A DNA stretch of 64,000 bases, from assembly GCF_000724545.1 (NCBI RefSeq), contig NZ_JHBV01000019.1:1-64000 (forward strand), in the 5' to 3' direction. The stretch's first letter is position 1. Each line of letters opens with the position of its first letter. This stretch comes from Aureispira sp. CCB-QB1 (GTDB lineage Bacteria > Bacteroidota > Bacteroidia > Chitinophagales > Saprospiraceae). Of this stretch, positions 1-10,370 are shown piece after piece. The notes below the pieces were generated by a model. It searched no databases. It saw nothing but the letters and a program-made list of their open reading frames with translations, and was not told where the DNA came from. The position numbers and the translations under genes are program-made.

Positions 1-250
1 AGATTGGACTTGCATGTATTCCCATTCATGCAAGTCCTAAATCACCCCAATTAAAACCCAAATTTATCTTTTAGAAGTTTTAGTGGTTGAAGATTGGACT
101 TGCATGTATTCCCATTCATGCAAGTCCTAAATCACCCCAATTAAAACCCAAATTTATCTTTTAGAAGTTTTAGCGGTTGAAGATTGGACTTGCATGTATT
201 CCCATTCATGCAAGTCCTAAATCACCCCAATTAAAACCCAAATTTATCTT
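1..250. repeat. 90-bp tandem repeat, about 2.8 copies, each with a hairpin
   Basis: Copies begin at 1, 91 and 181, and the third breaks off near 250. The first two copies differ at only one place (T at 84, C at 174). Each unit holds an inverted repeat GGACTTGCATG/CATGCAAGTCC (6-16 and 27-37 in the first copy) around a 10-nt loop, so the transcript would form an 11-bp hairpin. The array starts at the window edge and may extend further left. No reading frame runs through it. Confidence 0.95.
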
Positions 251-404
251 TTTCTAAATTATTATCACTTGTTGATATGCTTACTTATATGCCAAACTAG
301 TGCCACAAAATAATAAATACTGATTACTAATGGTTTATATATTATTTTTATTTCTAAATAGTTCCATTTTGGATTCGGTTTTCAAAATGGGAAAACGAAA
401 TAAA

Positions 405-878
405 TTACAAGTTTCCTATTTTGACATCTAGCAATCTTCTTTGAATGTCTGCATGAATGGCATCCAAGGCATTTGTTCGAAAGTTTTCTTCTTCTTGTGG
501 ACTCAATTTCTTTGTTTTACTTTTTTGAGTTTGAAGAAAATAATTTTCAGTTAAACTAACGAGATTTGGAAAATACTGAGCAGTATAATTGATGTCAACA
601 GCAGTATAAGTAGTTGTATTGATAAGAGCAATTAAGCCATTAAGATCAGGAGTAATGACACTCAAACTATCTTTGGCAAGTTGGTTAGGGTCTACGTGCA
701 GGTCATTTCTTTCTAGAATATGGTTGTGTATATTTTTTTCGACATACATTTCATATTTTTTCTCCATAGCCTCTATCCGAGCAATAGCATTTAATGCTTT
801 CTTTTTAGAATTTTTAGATGCAAGAACAGCGCCTATAGCTAAAAGCCCAATAAAACCAAGCAAGAGATAGAGTAGCAT
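405..878 (-). CDS. small membrane-anchored protein of unknown function
   Basis: I do not recognise this 157-residue protein. From the ATG at 878 it opens with a hydrophobic segment (about residues 1-20, MLLYLLLGFIGLLAIGAVLA), then a lysine-rich stretch and a mostly helical, charged soluble part. This suggests a single N-terminal membrane anchor with a cytoplasmic or periplasmic tail. A longer frame begins at 971, but the extra 31 residues precede the natural membrane anchor and look like leader, so 878 is preferred. A short inverted repeat CCATTTTG/CAAAATGG at 364-390 lies just after the stop and could end transcription. The gene stands alone between the tandem repeat and glpK. Confidence 0.6.
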   Translation of the reverse strand: MLLYLLLGFIGLLAIGAVLASKNSKKKALNAIARIEAMEKKYEMYVEKNIHNHILERNDLHVDPNQLAKDSLSVITPDLNGLIALINTTTYTAVDINYTAQYFPNLVSLTENYFLQTQKSKTKKLSPQEEENFRTNALDAIHADIQRRLLDVKIGNL

Positions 879-1087
879 TGATAGTTGTTTTGATTGACTA
901 TTTCGTGAAAAATTAGCATTTGTAATGATGATATAATAAAACCATCTTTTTAGTTGAAAGATATTATACAATCACTAAAAAGATGATTCCTACGAAGCAA
1001 TGAAGTAGACTAAGTACGTCTTGCCTCTCATGCGATTACAATACTAGAATAATAATATTCCCGAAGTTAGTATTGAATTAATAATTA

Positions 1088-2578
<1,491 letters not shown>

Positions 2579-2690
2579 TTAGGTGATAACGATTCGTCTT
2601 TTGTTGTTTAATCGTTTGTTAAAAGTTTATAGTCTTACTTGGCAGCACAATCAATCCAAGAAGCATTATATCTTATAGCAAATAAATAAT

Positions 2691-2722
2691 TTTGATTAAA
2701 TTAAGACGAATTCTTATTTTTA
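2691..2722 (+). promoter_or_regulatory. candidate Bacteroidota promoter for the M1 peptidase gene
   Basis: TTTG at 2691-2694 is followed after 20 nt by TATTTTTA at 2715-2722, which matches the Bacteroidota -7 consensus TAnnTTTG at seven of eight positions. The predicted start of transcription lies about 50 nt before the ATG at 2778. This rests on pattern match only. Confidence 0.45.
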
Positions 2723-2777
2723 CAAAAGAACGAACCTAAATTTTATTTTTAGATTAACTCATTCTACCCAATTATAA

Positions 2778-5228
2778 ATGGGTAACAGCACTAAAAAAAT
2801 GCAACACTACTTTGTCCTATTTCTTTTATTGTTACTAGCACAACATACTTCATTGGCACAGCAGAATTGTTTGAGTGACCCTTCTTGTCAGCATACCAAA
2901 TCAATGCTTTGGGAAGCTCAACGTCAGTGGGGAAATCAATACCAAGGAATTAATACAAATAAACGTTGTGATAGTCTTGATATCTTACATTATACGGTTA
3001 TTTTGGATATGAGCGATCATGTAGGGGAGCAGATAACAGGAAGTTGTACCATACGTTTCAAATCTAAAAAAAGACAAGTAAGTGCTTTGCCACTAGATTT
3101 ATTGCAATATCAAGTAGATTCTGTGGTTATGAATCGCCAGCAATTGGAATTTGATTACAACGATACTTTGCTGAATGTTCGTTTCAAAGAAGCTTTAAAT
3201 CAAGGCGCAGAGAATGCTGTAACGGTTTATTACAAGGGACATCCACAAAAAGACAGACGTTGGGGAGGCTTTTACTACAAAGATGAGTATGCATACAACT
3301 TGGGAGTAGGGTTTGCTTCTGACCCGCACAACTACGGTCGTGTGTGGCATCCTTGCTTTGATAATTTTAGAGAACGAGCGACCTATACATTTCATATTAC
3401 TACTGCCCAAAATCAGCGTGCGCATTGCAATGGTTATCTACAGACTGAAAATAAATTGAATGGACTAACTACCAGAACTTGGCAACAAAAAGAGCCCATT
3501 CCTACTTATTTGGCTTGTATTGCTGTAGGAGATTATGTGACCCTTAAACAAAGTCATAAAGGGGTGAATGGTTTGATACCAATAGAATTAGCAGCCAATG
3601 CAGCAGACACAAACAATTTAAAACAATCGTTTGTTAATCTAAAGAAAGCAATAGAAACGTATGAATATTGGTATGGTCCGCATCGTTGGGCTAAAGTTGG
3701 ATATTCTTTGGTGCCATTTCGTTCTGGAGCAATGGAGCATGCTAGTAATATCGCTTATCCTATCAACTCTGCTAACGGAACACTTAAAAGAGAGCACCTC
3801 ATGGTGCATGAATTGGGGCATAGTTGGTGGGGGAATTTAGTAACTTGTGCTACAGCACAGGATATGTGGATTAACGAGGGAATGGCTTCTTACAGCGAAG
3901 ATTTATTTTGGGAATATACCTATGGTTGGAAGCGGTATATAGAGGATGTAAAAAGCAATCATTATAATGTTCTAAAAGTAGCACATCAACAAGAAAATGG
4001 CTATCGTCCAATATCGGGAGTGCCGCATGAGTATACTTATGGAATTCATGTGTATGACAAAGGAGCTTCTGTGGCGCACAATATGCGTTGGTATATGGGG
4101 GATGAATCTTTTCGGAAGGGATTGCAATATATTACCAAAAATTATGCTTTTCAAAACTTGACAACAGCTGAGTTTAGAGATGCACTAACGACATCAACAG
4201 GTGTGGATATGAATCCATTTTTTGATGATTGGGTGTTTAGAGGAGGCTTCCCGCATTTTGAAGTAGAAAGCTTCGTAACGACTAAAAAGGAGCAAAGTTT
4301 TGAAGTAGAAGTTGCTATTTTACAAAAATTGGTGGGACGTAAAGTTTATTTTAAAAAAGTACCTTTGCAAGTAACGTTCTTAGATGACCATTGGAATAAA
4401 TTTCAAACAGTCGTACACGTTTCAGATAGTTTAGACAGAGTAACGATAAATGTTCCTTTTCTGCCAACATCTGTCTTGCTTAATGAGGAACATCGGCTTA
4501 ACCAAGCACGATATGACGAAGAGTTGATCTTTCATCAAGAAGATTCTATGCTTGCAAGCATTCAACTCAAGGACTTAGATATTGAAGACTTGGTGGTGCA
4601 AGAGCACGGTGATTCGACTTGGTTGCATTTGCAACATCATCCAGTGCCTCCATCTGTCCAAGATGTACCAAAAGGGTATACCATCTCTAGAAACCATTAT
4701 TGGACTATTGAGGGCATTTTGTCGAATAGTTTTGATGCGACAGCTGTTGTTAAAAATCATGGAAAATGGGATGCGGATTTGACAAAAAATGGCACTGATA
4801 GTATGGTCTTATTGTACCGCCCTAACTCCAATACAGCGTGGCAAATTCATCCTAATTTTATTAAAAGCAACTTTTTTAATAAGACTATTTTTACATTTAG
4901 TGTTTTGAAAGGAGATTATGCTTTTGCTAATGGTGCTGTTCCAACGCAAGTATACGAAGCACAAAAAGAAGCTAAATTCACAACATTTGATTGCTTAAAA
5001 GAAACTGCGTTTTGGCTAATTGATTTGGCGACGACGAATAAGCACAAGGCTTGTGTAGAGTTGTATGATCAGGAAGGAAAAGTCGTGTATGAAAATTGTG
5101 TGACCTTGTCTGCTAAAACCAAATCGGTTAAAATAAATACAACTTCTTTAAAGAAAGGAATTTACTTCTTGAAGGTTCGAAATACGAAAGGCAAACTCTT
5201 AAAAACAAAGCGAGTGGTTTTGGAATAA
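2778..5228 (+). CDS. secreted M1 family metallopeptidase with T9SS sorting domain
   Basis: This 816-residue protein looks like a zinc aminopeptidase exported by the general secretory route and then by the type IX system. A signal peptide ends near residue 27 (SLAQ). The gluzincin motif HELGH lies at H344-H348, with the third zinc ligand E367 in NEG exactly 18 residues after the second histidine. SGAMEHAS upstream corresponds to the GxMEN exopeptidase motif of the family. After the catalytic part come beta-rich regions and a C-terminal domain ending KKGIYFLKVRNTKGKLLKTKRVVLE-like, typical of T9SS type A sorting domains. The ATG at 2799 is an alternative start. It probably degrades extracellular peptides. 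Confidence 0.92.
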   Translation: MGNSTKKMQHYFVLFLLLLLAQHTSLAQQNCLSDPSCQHTKSMLWEAQRQWGNQYQGINTNKRCDSLDILHYTVILDMSDHVGEQITGSCTIRFKSKKRQVSALPLDLLQYQVDSVVMNRQQLEFDYNDTLLNVRFKEALNQGAENAVTVYYKGHPQKDRRWGGFYYKDEYAYNLGVGFASDPHNYGRVWHPCFDNFRERATYTFHITTAQNQRAHCNGYLQTENKLNGLTTRTWQQKEPIPTYLACIAVGDYVTLKQSHKGVNGLIPIELAANAADTNNLKQSFVNLKKAIETYEYWYGPHRWAKVGYSLVPFRSGAMEHASNIAYPINSANGTLKREHLMVHELGHSWWGNLVTCATAQDMWINEGMASYSEDLFWEYTYGWKRYIEDVKSNHYNVLKVAHQQENGYRPISGVPHEYTYGIHVYDKGASVAHNMRWYMGDESFRKGLQYITKNYAFQNLTTAEFRDALTTSTGVDMNPFFDDWVFRGGFPHFEVESFVTTKKEQSFEVEVAILQKLVGRKVYFKKVPLQVTFLDDHWNKFQTVVHVSDSLDRVTINVPFLPTSVLLNEEHRLNQARYDEELIFHQEDSMLASIQLKDLDIEDLVVQEHGDSTWLHLQHHPVPPSVQDVPKGYTISRNHYWTIEGILSNSFDATAVVKNHGKWDADLTKNGTDSMVLLYRPNSNTAWQIHPNFIKSNFFNKTIFTFSVLKGDYAFANGAVPTQVYEAQKEAKFTTFDCLKETAFWLIDLATTNKHKACVELYDQEGKVVYENCVTLSAKTKSVKINTTSLKKGIYFLKVRNTKGKLLKTKRVVLE

Positions 5229-5497
5229 AGGCTTTTTTGTTTTTGCTAACAAAACTTGATAGCTTCAATAAGCTATTGCTAATGCGAATCAAGGGCAAAA
5301 TAAAAAGTAGAAGTAACTTATGTAAGTTTGTAGAATGCAGCTTCAACAACTAATACAACTGTACTTCTATATAAGCAAAATATATGAAGAAGAATTAAAA
5401 TGGCATTGTATGCGTCCATAGTTCGTTGATTATTCAGATTCAATCGTGATTACTTCAAAAAGTTAGGGTATTAGTAGTTCAATGAACTATGTATGAA

Positions 5498-6400
5498 TTA
5501 AAGATGTCGAATATTTAATTCTCTATTCAATTCCTGATTATCATCATCTAAAAGTTTAAATGTATAAATGCCATTTTCTAGGTCATTTACGTTCATTACT
5601 TTATAGTTATAACCTTCTGTTATTTGAAAATTGCATAACCTAACTATAGTATTATCTTTTTGATTGAAGATTATTAAGGTTAATATTTTAGCGGTTTTAG
5701 TTTCAACCGAAAAGACAAATCTACCATTTTCTATAGGATCATGGGACATTTCAAAAATAATATTAAATAGTGGGATTTCCTTTTTTTGTATATTAGCTTT
5801 ATTATTAATTAAAGACTCTAATGTTTCAGCTTTTTGTTGTGGTGTGCTAGAGCAAATTATATCTTCCTCACCTATTTCTATCTTTTTTCCCATAAAGGGT
5901 ACTATAATTAGTTTATTTTGTATTGTAGTTCTATTACTTTGTATTGTAGAATTATCTTTCTTAGATGGATTTAAATTATTTAATAATCTTTTAGTTTCTT
6001 CTATTCTTGCTAGTACAATAATCTTTGAATTTGAATAAGGAGCTAAGCTTAGAGCTTTATTGTAGAATTTTAGAGCTGCTAGGTAATTTCCCAATTTTTT
6101 ATTACAATCTCCAATGTAAGTATTAGAAAAATGGAAGGATGTGTCTAGCTTAATAACTTTAAGGAAGTCTAATAAAGCAATAGAATACTTCCCTGTTTTA
6201 TACCTGATTATAGCTCTCTGATAATAAGCCGTTGGTTGCATCGAATCTATGTTTATAGCTTTATCTAAAGAATCTATAGCAGCTTGGTAATGATAGTAAT
6301 TAGCCAAGTTATTAGCCATTCCAGTTAGTCGTTCATAATCTGTTATTTTTTGGCTATTAACTATTATAGGAAAGAATATAAGTAATACTATTAGTCTCAT
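5498..6400 (-). CDS. exported TPR-repeat protein
   Basis: The 300-residue product has a signal peptide (residues 1-16, ending VNSQ) and about three tetratricopeptide repeats between residues 25 and 130, recognisable from patterns such as YHYQAAIDSLDKAINIDS and NYLAALKFYNKALSLAP. These are followed by a low-complexity N/T/K linker and a beta-rich C-terminus ending ENGIYTFKLLDDDNQELNRELNI, which resembles a short T9SS-like sorting domain but is not clear enough to call. TPRs mediate protein-protein contacts; the partner is unknown. The gene stands alone and reads toward the M1 peptidase gene. Confidence 0.75.
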   Translation of the reverse strand: MRLIVLLIFFPIIVNSQKITDYERLTGMANNLANYYHYQAAIDSLDKAINIDSMQPTAYYQRAIIRYKTGKYSIALLDFLKVIKLDTSFHFSNTYIGDCNKKLGNYLAALKFYNKALSLAPYSNSKIIVLARIEETKRLLNNLNPSKKDNSTIQSNRTTIQNKLIIVPFMGKKIEIGEEDIICSSTPQQKAETLESLINNKANIQKKEIPLFNIIFEMSHDPIENGRFVFSVETKTAKILTLIIFNQKDNTIVRLCNFQITEGYNYKVMNVNDLENGIYTFKLLDDDNQELNRELNIRHL

Positions 6401-6440
6401 AATTTTGTTTTTTGCATTTTATCAGTAATTCTCGGTTTGT

Positions 6441-6590
6441 TTATTTGTTAAAATATTTTTTCATTCCTGTGTGTAATTCACTTCCGTCCCAATACTCTCG
6501 AATATAAGCATCTTCATATTTCACAGACCACCATAATCGTTCAATAAATACATGATCTATACAACGACCTTTTCCATCCATACTAAATTT
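6441..6590 (-). pseudogene. remnant of an IS3-family transposase (OrfB C-terminus)
   Basis: About 49 residues read SMDGKGRCIDHVFIERLWWS, then VKYEDAYIREYWDGSELHTG and KKYFN. This is the familiar end of the DDE integrase domain of IS3-group OrfB proteins, including the catalytic glutamate context in FIERLWRSVKYE. The remaining roughly 200 residues, OrfA and the terminal repeats are absent, so this is a dead fragment. It marks the left edge of a decayed, repeat-rich region. Confidence 0.85.
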
Positions 6591-6654
6591 AATTTCATAA
6601 TATATTGGTAATATATTTGACAAATATAAATGTGATTTTTTATCTTTTTAGTAA

Positions 6655-6803
6655 AAAAGTAAGCGATAGCCGAGTAGGTTTGTGCTAGTAGCACAAAAGC
6701 CCAAGGTCATGATCGCAAGGAACTAGCCTTGTGCTCTCATGAGCGTAGCGAATAATAATCAACGACCACGAAGTAGCAGCGTAGCTAACTACTACTTTAA
6801 AAA
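6655..6803. repeat. dispersed modular intergenic repeat, copy A
   Basis: The sequence contains the recurring modules TGTGCTAGTAGCACAAAAGC, CTCATGAGCG and GTAGCAGCGTAGCTAACTA. It is closely similar to 39490-39650 in the same order. Its last 39 bp (6757-6795) are an exact inverted copy of 7473-7511. Confidence 0.9.
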
Positions 6804-7154
6804 ATAGTCCTAAAAGAGCCTAGATTTATTCTTTCAACAAAGGTAAGTTCAATCTCTAGCAAATAAAAAAACATTATTCTTACTTTATCAGTACTTAGTT
6901 GTAATTCTTATTTTTTTTATCCATAAAAGTAAAGTTGTAAAAACATTCAAAAGCTTTGATAGAGCCAATGAATTAAACTTTCGTAAGTGAGTAAACTCTC
7001 CTGTTCATAATCAGCATAAAATGTCATTAATTTAGTTGGATTTCTACTTTCTAGAAAAAAAATCCCCATTACGCTTCAACGAGAACCTTGTATCCAAACG
7101 CTACCTATAATTTACATTGCTTGAATCATGTTCTCTCTTTTATTGTACAAAGCC
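6804..7154. other. gap without a supported gene
   Basis: I see no convincing coding region, RNA or repeat here. The sequence is A+T-rich, with many stops in all frames, and lies inside the pair of inverted repeat copies A and B. Confidence 0.6.
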
Positions 7155-7476
7155 ATGGAAGCATACATCCAATATTCAACGCTAAAAAACAAGCCTACAG
7201 AAGGACTTCGGTTTCTTTCTGAATATTACACTAATCATTCATTACTACATTTAGCACAAAAAAACTGATAAAAGCGCAGTCACTATTAAAAGATAGCCTG
7301 TGTCAAGATGATCTCTATTTTCACAATTTGTTTCTATTAGAATTGAGTTAGAGGGGACAGAACTAAGACGTCATAAGACGAATCTGCAAGCTATTTTCAC
7401 AAATTATAATGAGTTAAAAGAAAAAGCTATCTTCATGAGTTACGATACAAACAAAAAAACTTTTTCTCATGGGTAG
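7155..7476 (+). pseudogene. decayed coding remnant in three frames
   Basis: Three successive open segments in different frames run head to tail: 7155-7268 (begins MEAYIQYSTLKNKPTEGLRF), 7265-7351 (LIKAQSLLKDSLCQDDLYFH) and a third ending at 7476 (ELRRHKTNLQAIFTNYNELK). The first switch falls at a run of eight A residues. The segments share a helical, leucine-rich style, as if one gene had been broken by frameshifts. I do not recognise the family. The last segment stops inside repeat copy B. Confidence 0.4.
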
Positions 7477-7592
7477 TAGTTAGCTACGCTGCTACTTCGT
7501 GGTCGTTGATTTTTTTTGTATTTTTGGTAACTGAGCTTGCGATTTCACGGTCACAGGGAGCTACCACATAGTAGCACCGTAGGTAGCTACTA
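7470..7592. repeat. dispersed modular intergenic repeat, copy B
   Basis: This holds TAGCTACGCTGCTACTTCGT, GGTCGTTGAT, and further on GTAGCACCGTAGGTAGCTAC. The part 7473-7511 is an exact reverse complement of 6757-6795. The truncated DUF6155 gene begins immediately to its right. Confidence 0.9.
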
Positions 7593-7606
7593 TTCATTAT
7601 AATTAA

Positions 7607-8017
7607 TTGGAATTGAGTCAAGATACAACCGTTGTAGTGCGTGAATATAAACAAAAAATAAAGAAAGAATATTTTCCCAGTAGAGGATATGGTGCCGCAA
7701 GAAGTGGGGTGTCTCGAAAGATTATTTTGGATTTTAAAAAAATCTCTGTGCATGCCAAAGATGTGGTAGAGTTGTGGTTGTACCGAACAGAAATGATGTT
7801 AGAATTTTCAATAGCTTATGGAGATATGGAAGAAGCTTTTTATAACTCTCTAACGAGTGGTTTTGAACAGGCTTGTAAGCTCATCTAGTCTGAATGTTTG
7901 CACCAAGAATTCAAGACGTATTGTCAAGAATTAATTGCAAAATCTTATAATTTGGGGTGGGGAGTATCTTTTGATTTGGACTATTATTTTGAAAATTGTT
8001 TTGGAGAGCGTCCTTGA
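7607..8017 (+). pseudogene. broken DUF6155-family gene
   Basis: The first 93 residues, opened by a TTG codon, contain KKEYFP, SRKIILDFKK and FYNSLTSGFEQACKLI, the pattern I associate with DUF6155 proteins. An in-frame TAG at 7886-7888 then interrupts the reading, after which the same frame continues for 42 residues (CQELIAKSYNLGWGVSFDLD and on) to a TGA at 8015-8017, as expected of the family's C-terminus. The N-terminus is also missing and is replaced by repeat copy B. The gene is therefore truncated on the left and carries a nonsense codon. The function of the family is unknown. Confidence 0.7.
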
Positions 8018-8079
8018 TGGCATCAAAAACGTTGCCTGTTAGGGAATAAATTAAAAAAATCAAACTTAAAAAATTAAAT

Positions 8080-8670
8080 ATGCAACAACTAATTTATAAG
8101 CTATTAATTATAAGCTGTTTTGCTTTATTGACTAGCTGTGGAGCAACTCAGAAATTGAGCAAGGAAAAAATGGAAGCTCGTATTGCTGCTTTGGAAGATG
8201 AAAATGCTGCTTTGAAAAAAGATATGGAGGTGATGAAGTCGCAAGTGCGTGTATTAATCAACAGTTTGCCCAAGCCTGGGCAAGATGCCCGCCCTGGGGG
8301 AGGAGGTGCACGACCACAAAATTGGAATGGAGGAAGCACTAGTCAAGTCGACCCCAATGCAACTACGATGGAATTTGAAAAAACTATTCATGACTTTGGA
8401 ACGTTAAAGGATGGCGCTTCTGTTTCTTATACCTTCAAATTTAAAAACACAGGGAACAAACCTTTGTTGATTAGCAATGCTAAAGGAAGTTGTGGATGTA
8501 CGGTACCTAAATGGCCAAGAGAAGCAATTGCCCCTGGAGCTAGTGGTGAAATTCAAGTTACCTTCAACTCAAAAGGAAAAAAAGGCAAACAACATAAATC
8601 GGTTACATTGACAGCAAATACAGATCCTGCGAATACGCGTTTGTATATAAAAGCGGATGTAGGGACATAA
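8080..8670 (+). CDS. DUF1573 lipoprotein
   Basis: The 196-residue product has a lipoprotein signal peptide with lipobox LTSC and Cys20 as lipidation site. A short coiled coil (about residues 28-65), a Gly/Pro-rich linker (about 65-90) and a C-terminal DUF1573 domain (about 100-196) follow. This is an immunoglobulin-like fold common in Bacteroidota surface proteins, with the hallmark SNAKGSCGCTVPKWP. It is probably anchored in the outer membrane or facing the periplasm. The KirBac channel gene begins 9 nt after its stop, so the two are probably co-transcribed. Confidence 0.88.
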   Translation: MQQLIYKLLIISCFALLTSCGATQKLSKEKMEARIAALEDENAALKKDMEVMKSQVRVLINSLPKPGQDARPGGGGARPQNWNGGSTSQVDPNATTMEFEKTIHDFGTLKDGASVSYTFKFKNTGNKPLLISNAKGSCGCTVPKWPREAIAPGASGEIQVTFNSKGKKGKQHKSVTLTANTDPANTRLYIKADVGT

Positions 8671-8679
8671 AAGTGTATT

Positions 8680-9654
8680 ATGGCAAAACGACATTATTTC
8701 TCAAAACGAGATAGAGGAAATCCAGCACCGAAAGATGAAAATGAAGCATTTCACGATTTGGGGTTCAGTAGTTATGCAGTCAAAAATCGGAAGCGATTTG
8801 TTAATAAAGATGGCAGTTTTAATGTGATTCGAAATGCTTCTTTTCTCAAAGATTTTCATATCTATCAATTTTTGGTATCTATGAGCTGGACAAGTTTTGC
8901 TTGTACTACGTTGTTGTTTTATTTTGTTATCAACTGTCTGTTTGCGGGTTTGTATTTGTTGAATGGAGTAGATTATTTATCAGGAGCAGAAGGAGACCAC
9001 TTAACGCCTTTTTGGACAGCATTTTTTTTTAGTGTCCAAACGCTTACCACAGTAGGCTATGGAAGTGTTAGTCCTATAGGATTTGGGGCTAACTTGATTG
9101 CTGCAATGGGAGCGTTGACAGGCTTAATGTCTTTTGCATTGGGAACAGGTCTTTTGTTTGCTCGTTTCTCCAAACCAACGGCTAGTATTATATTCAGCGA
9201 AAACGCTATTATTGGGGGGTATGAAGAGGGCAAAGGTTTGATGTTTCGCTTGGCAAATCGTCGTAGAAATATGCTGACGAATTTACAAATAGAGGTTATT
9301 GCAGCTTGGTTGAGTCGGGACAGGAATGGCAAGATTAATAGGAGGTATCGCCCTTTGGATTTGGAGCGTTCTGAGCTGAGTATGTTGCCTTTAAGTTGGA
9401 CGGTTGTTCATCCCATAACAGAAGATAGCCCTTTGGCAGAATGCATTAAGCATGGCGTAGAAAATGTAGATTTAGAGATTATAGTCGTTTTGGAGGGGTA
9501 TGATGATACTTTTGCTAGCACCATTCGCACGCATACATCTTATAAGTACAATGAGTTAATTTGGAATGCTAAATTTGATCCTGCTTTTTATTTTAATGAG
9601 GAAGGGGATACGGTTTTGGAAGTGGATAAGTTGAATTCCTTCACTAATAACTAA
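8680..9654 (+). CDS. inward-rectifier potassium channel (KirBac family)
   Basis: This 324-residue inner-membrane protein has two transmembrane helices (about residues 68-92 and 135-160) flanking a pore loop with the selectivity filter TVGYG at residues 124-128. A cytoplasmic immunoglobulin-like Kir domain follows (about 165-320), with the family motif FSKPTASIIFS at the join. This is the architecture of KirBac channels, which conduct K+ passively as tetramers. The gene sits 9 nt after the DUF1573 gene, and its stop overlaps the end of the convergent HExxH gene by 4 nt. Confidence 0.95.
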   Translation: MAKRHYFSKRDRGNPAPKDENEAFHDLGFSSYAVKNRKRFVNKDGSFNVIRNASFLKDFHIYQFLVSMSWTSFACTTLLFYFVINCLFAGLYLLNGVDYLSGAEGDHLTPFWTAFFFSVQTLTTVGYGSVSPIGFGANLIAAMGALTGLMSFALGTGLLFARFSKPTASIIFSENAIIGGYEEGKGLMFRLANRRRNMLTNLQIEVIAAWLSRDRNGKINRRYRPLDLERSELSMLPLSWTVVHPITEDSPLAECIKHGVENVDLEIIVVLEGYDDTFASTIRTHTSYKYNELIWNAKFDPAFYFNEEGDTVLEVDKLNSFTNN

Positions 9655-10367
9655 TTTTTAGGTTTAGATCGACCCCCTAACAATATAATAAATGGCCAGT
9701 GAATGAGCTCGATAAGCGGTTTTGAAAAGGTTATTAAGACTGTAAAGATAATACCCAAAACATGAAAAAATAGCGAAGGAGCTTTAGGAAGGGGTGTTTG
9801 TAGACAAATCAATTCTGGAACTTGCTTGAAAAAATTAGGTACAGAATGCCCTCGGTAATGATTGATGTATTGTTTGAAAATATGTTCTTGTTGATAGGCA
9901 GGAATTTCCATAGGATGCTGACGATAAGCAATATTAGTAGCTTCCGACCATCGCTTTTTGTCTTTCCAAAAGGCTTTGTACAAGCCTTCTAAATACCATC
10001 CAATATAATAGCGCATAAATTTCCTATTATACCCCCAGTCAAAACCTCTATTGGCTTTCCCCATACTAGACAACTCATAGTATTGTTGCACATGATAAGC
10101 TTCGTGTACTAGAATCGCTAAACGTTGATTGACAGACATGGTTTCTATGTCTCGAATGTAAATGTGTACTTTTTTTCGATCGTAAGTACTAGGTAGTGCT
10201 GTACCAATGGCAAAGGTATGGTGCATAAACCAAGGCATTTGACAGTAGCAATTGACTAAGGACCAGTCAATTTTAGGATACATTTGTTCTAAAAGTCGAC
10301 GGTCTTTTGGCATTAATTCAAAAGAAGAAGGAACAATAAAATGATATAACCGTTGTCCTATATTCAT
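9651..10367 (-). CDS. putative membrane-anchored metalloprotease-like protein (HExxH)
   Basis: The 238-residue protein carries HEAYH at residues 88-92 within ILVHEAYHVQQYY, and further on MEIPAYQQE, whose glutamate could be the third zinc ligand. This arrangement resembles DUF4157-like and other small gluzincins. A hydrophobic segment near the C-terminus (LFFHVLGIIFTVLITFS) suggests a membrane anchor. No signal peptide is evident. It lies 3 nt after the 126-residue gene upstream, so the two form an operon. Whether it is an active peptidase cannot be decided from sequence. Confidence 0.6.
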   Translation of the reverse strand: MNIGQRLYHFIVPSSFELMPKDRRLLEQMYPKIDWSLVNCYCQMPWFMHHTFAIGTALPSTYDRKKVHIYIRDIETMSVNQRLAILVHEAYHVQQYYELSSMGKANRGFDWGYNRKFMRYYIGWYLEGLYKAFWKDKKRWSEATNIAYRQHPMEIPAYQQEHIFKQYINHYRGHSVPNFFKQVPELICLQTPLPKAPSLFFHVLGIIFTVLITFSKPLIELIHWPFIILLGGRSKPKN

Positions 10368-10370
10368 GTA

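Noticed and set aside
1-250. CRISPR array
   Set aside because: The whole 90-bp unit is repeated, with no variable spacers, and no cas gene is present. It is a simple tandem repeat.
7484-7753. Reverse-strand frame of 89 codons
   Set aside because: It overlaps repeat copy B and the DUF6155 remnant on the other strand, whose family pattern is convincing.
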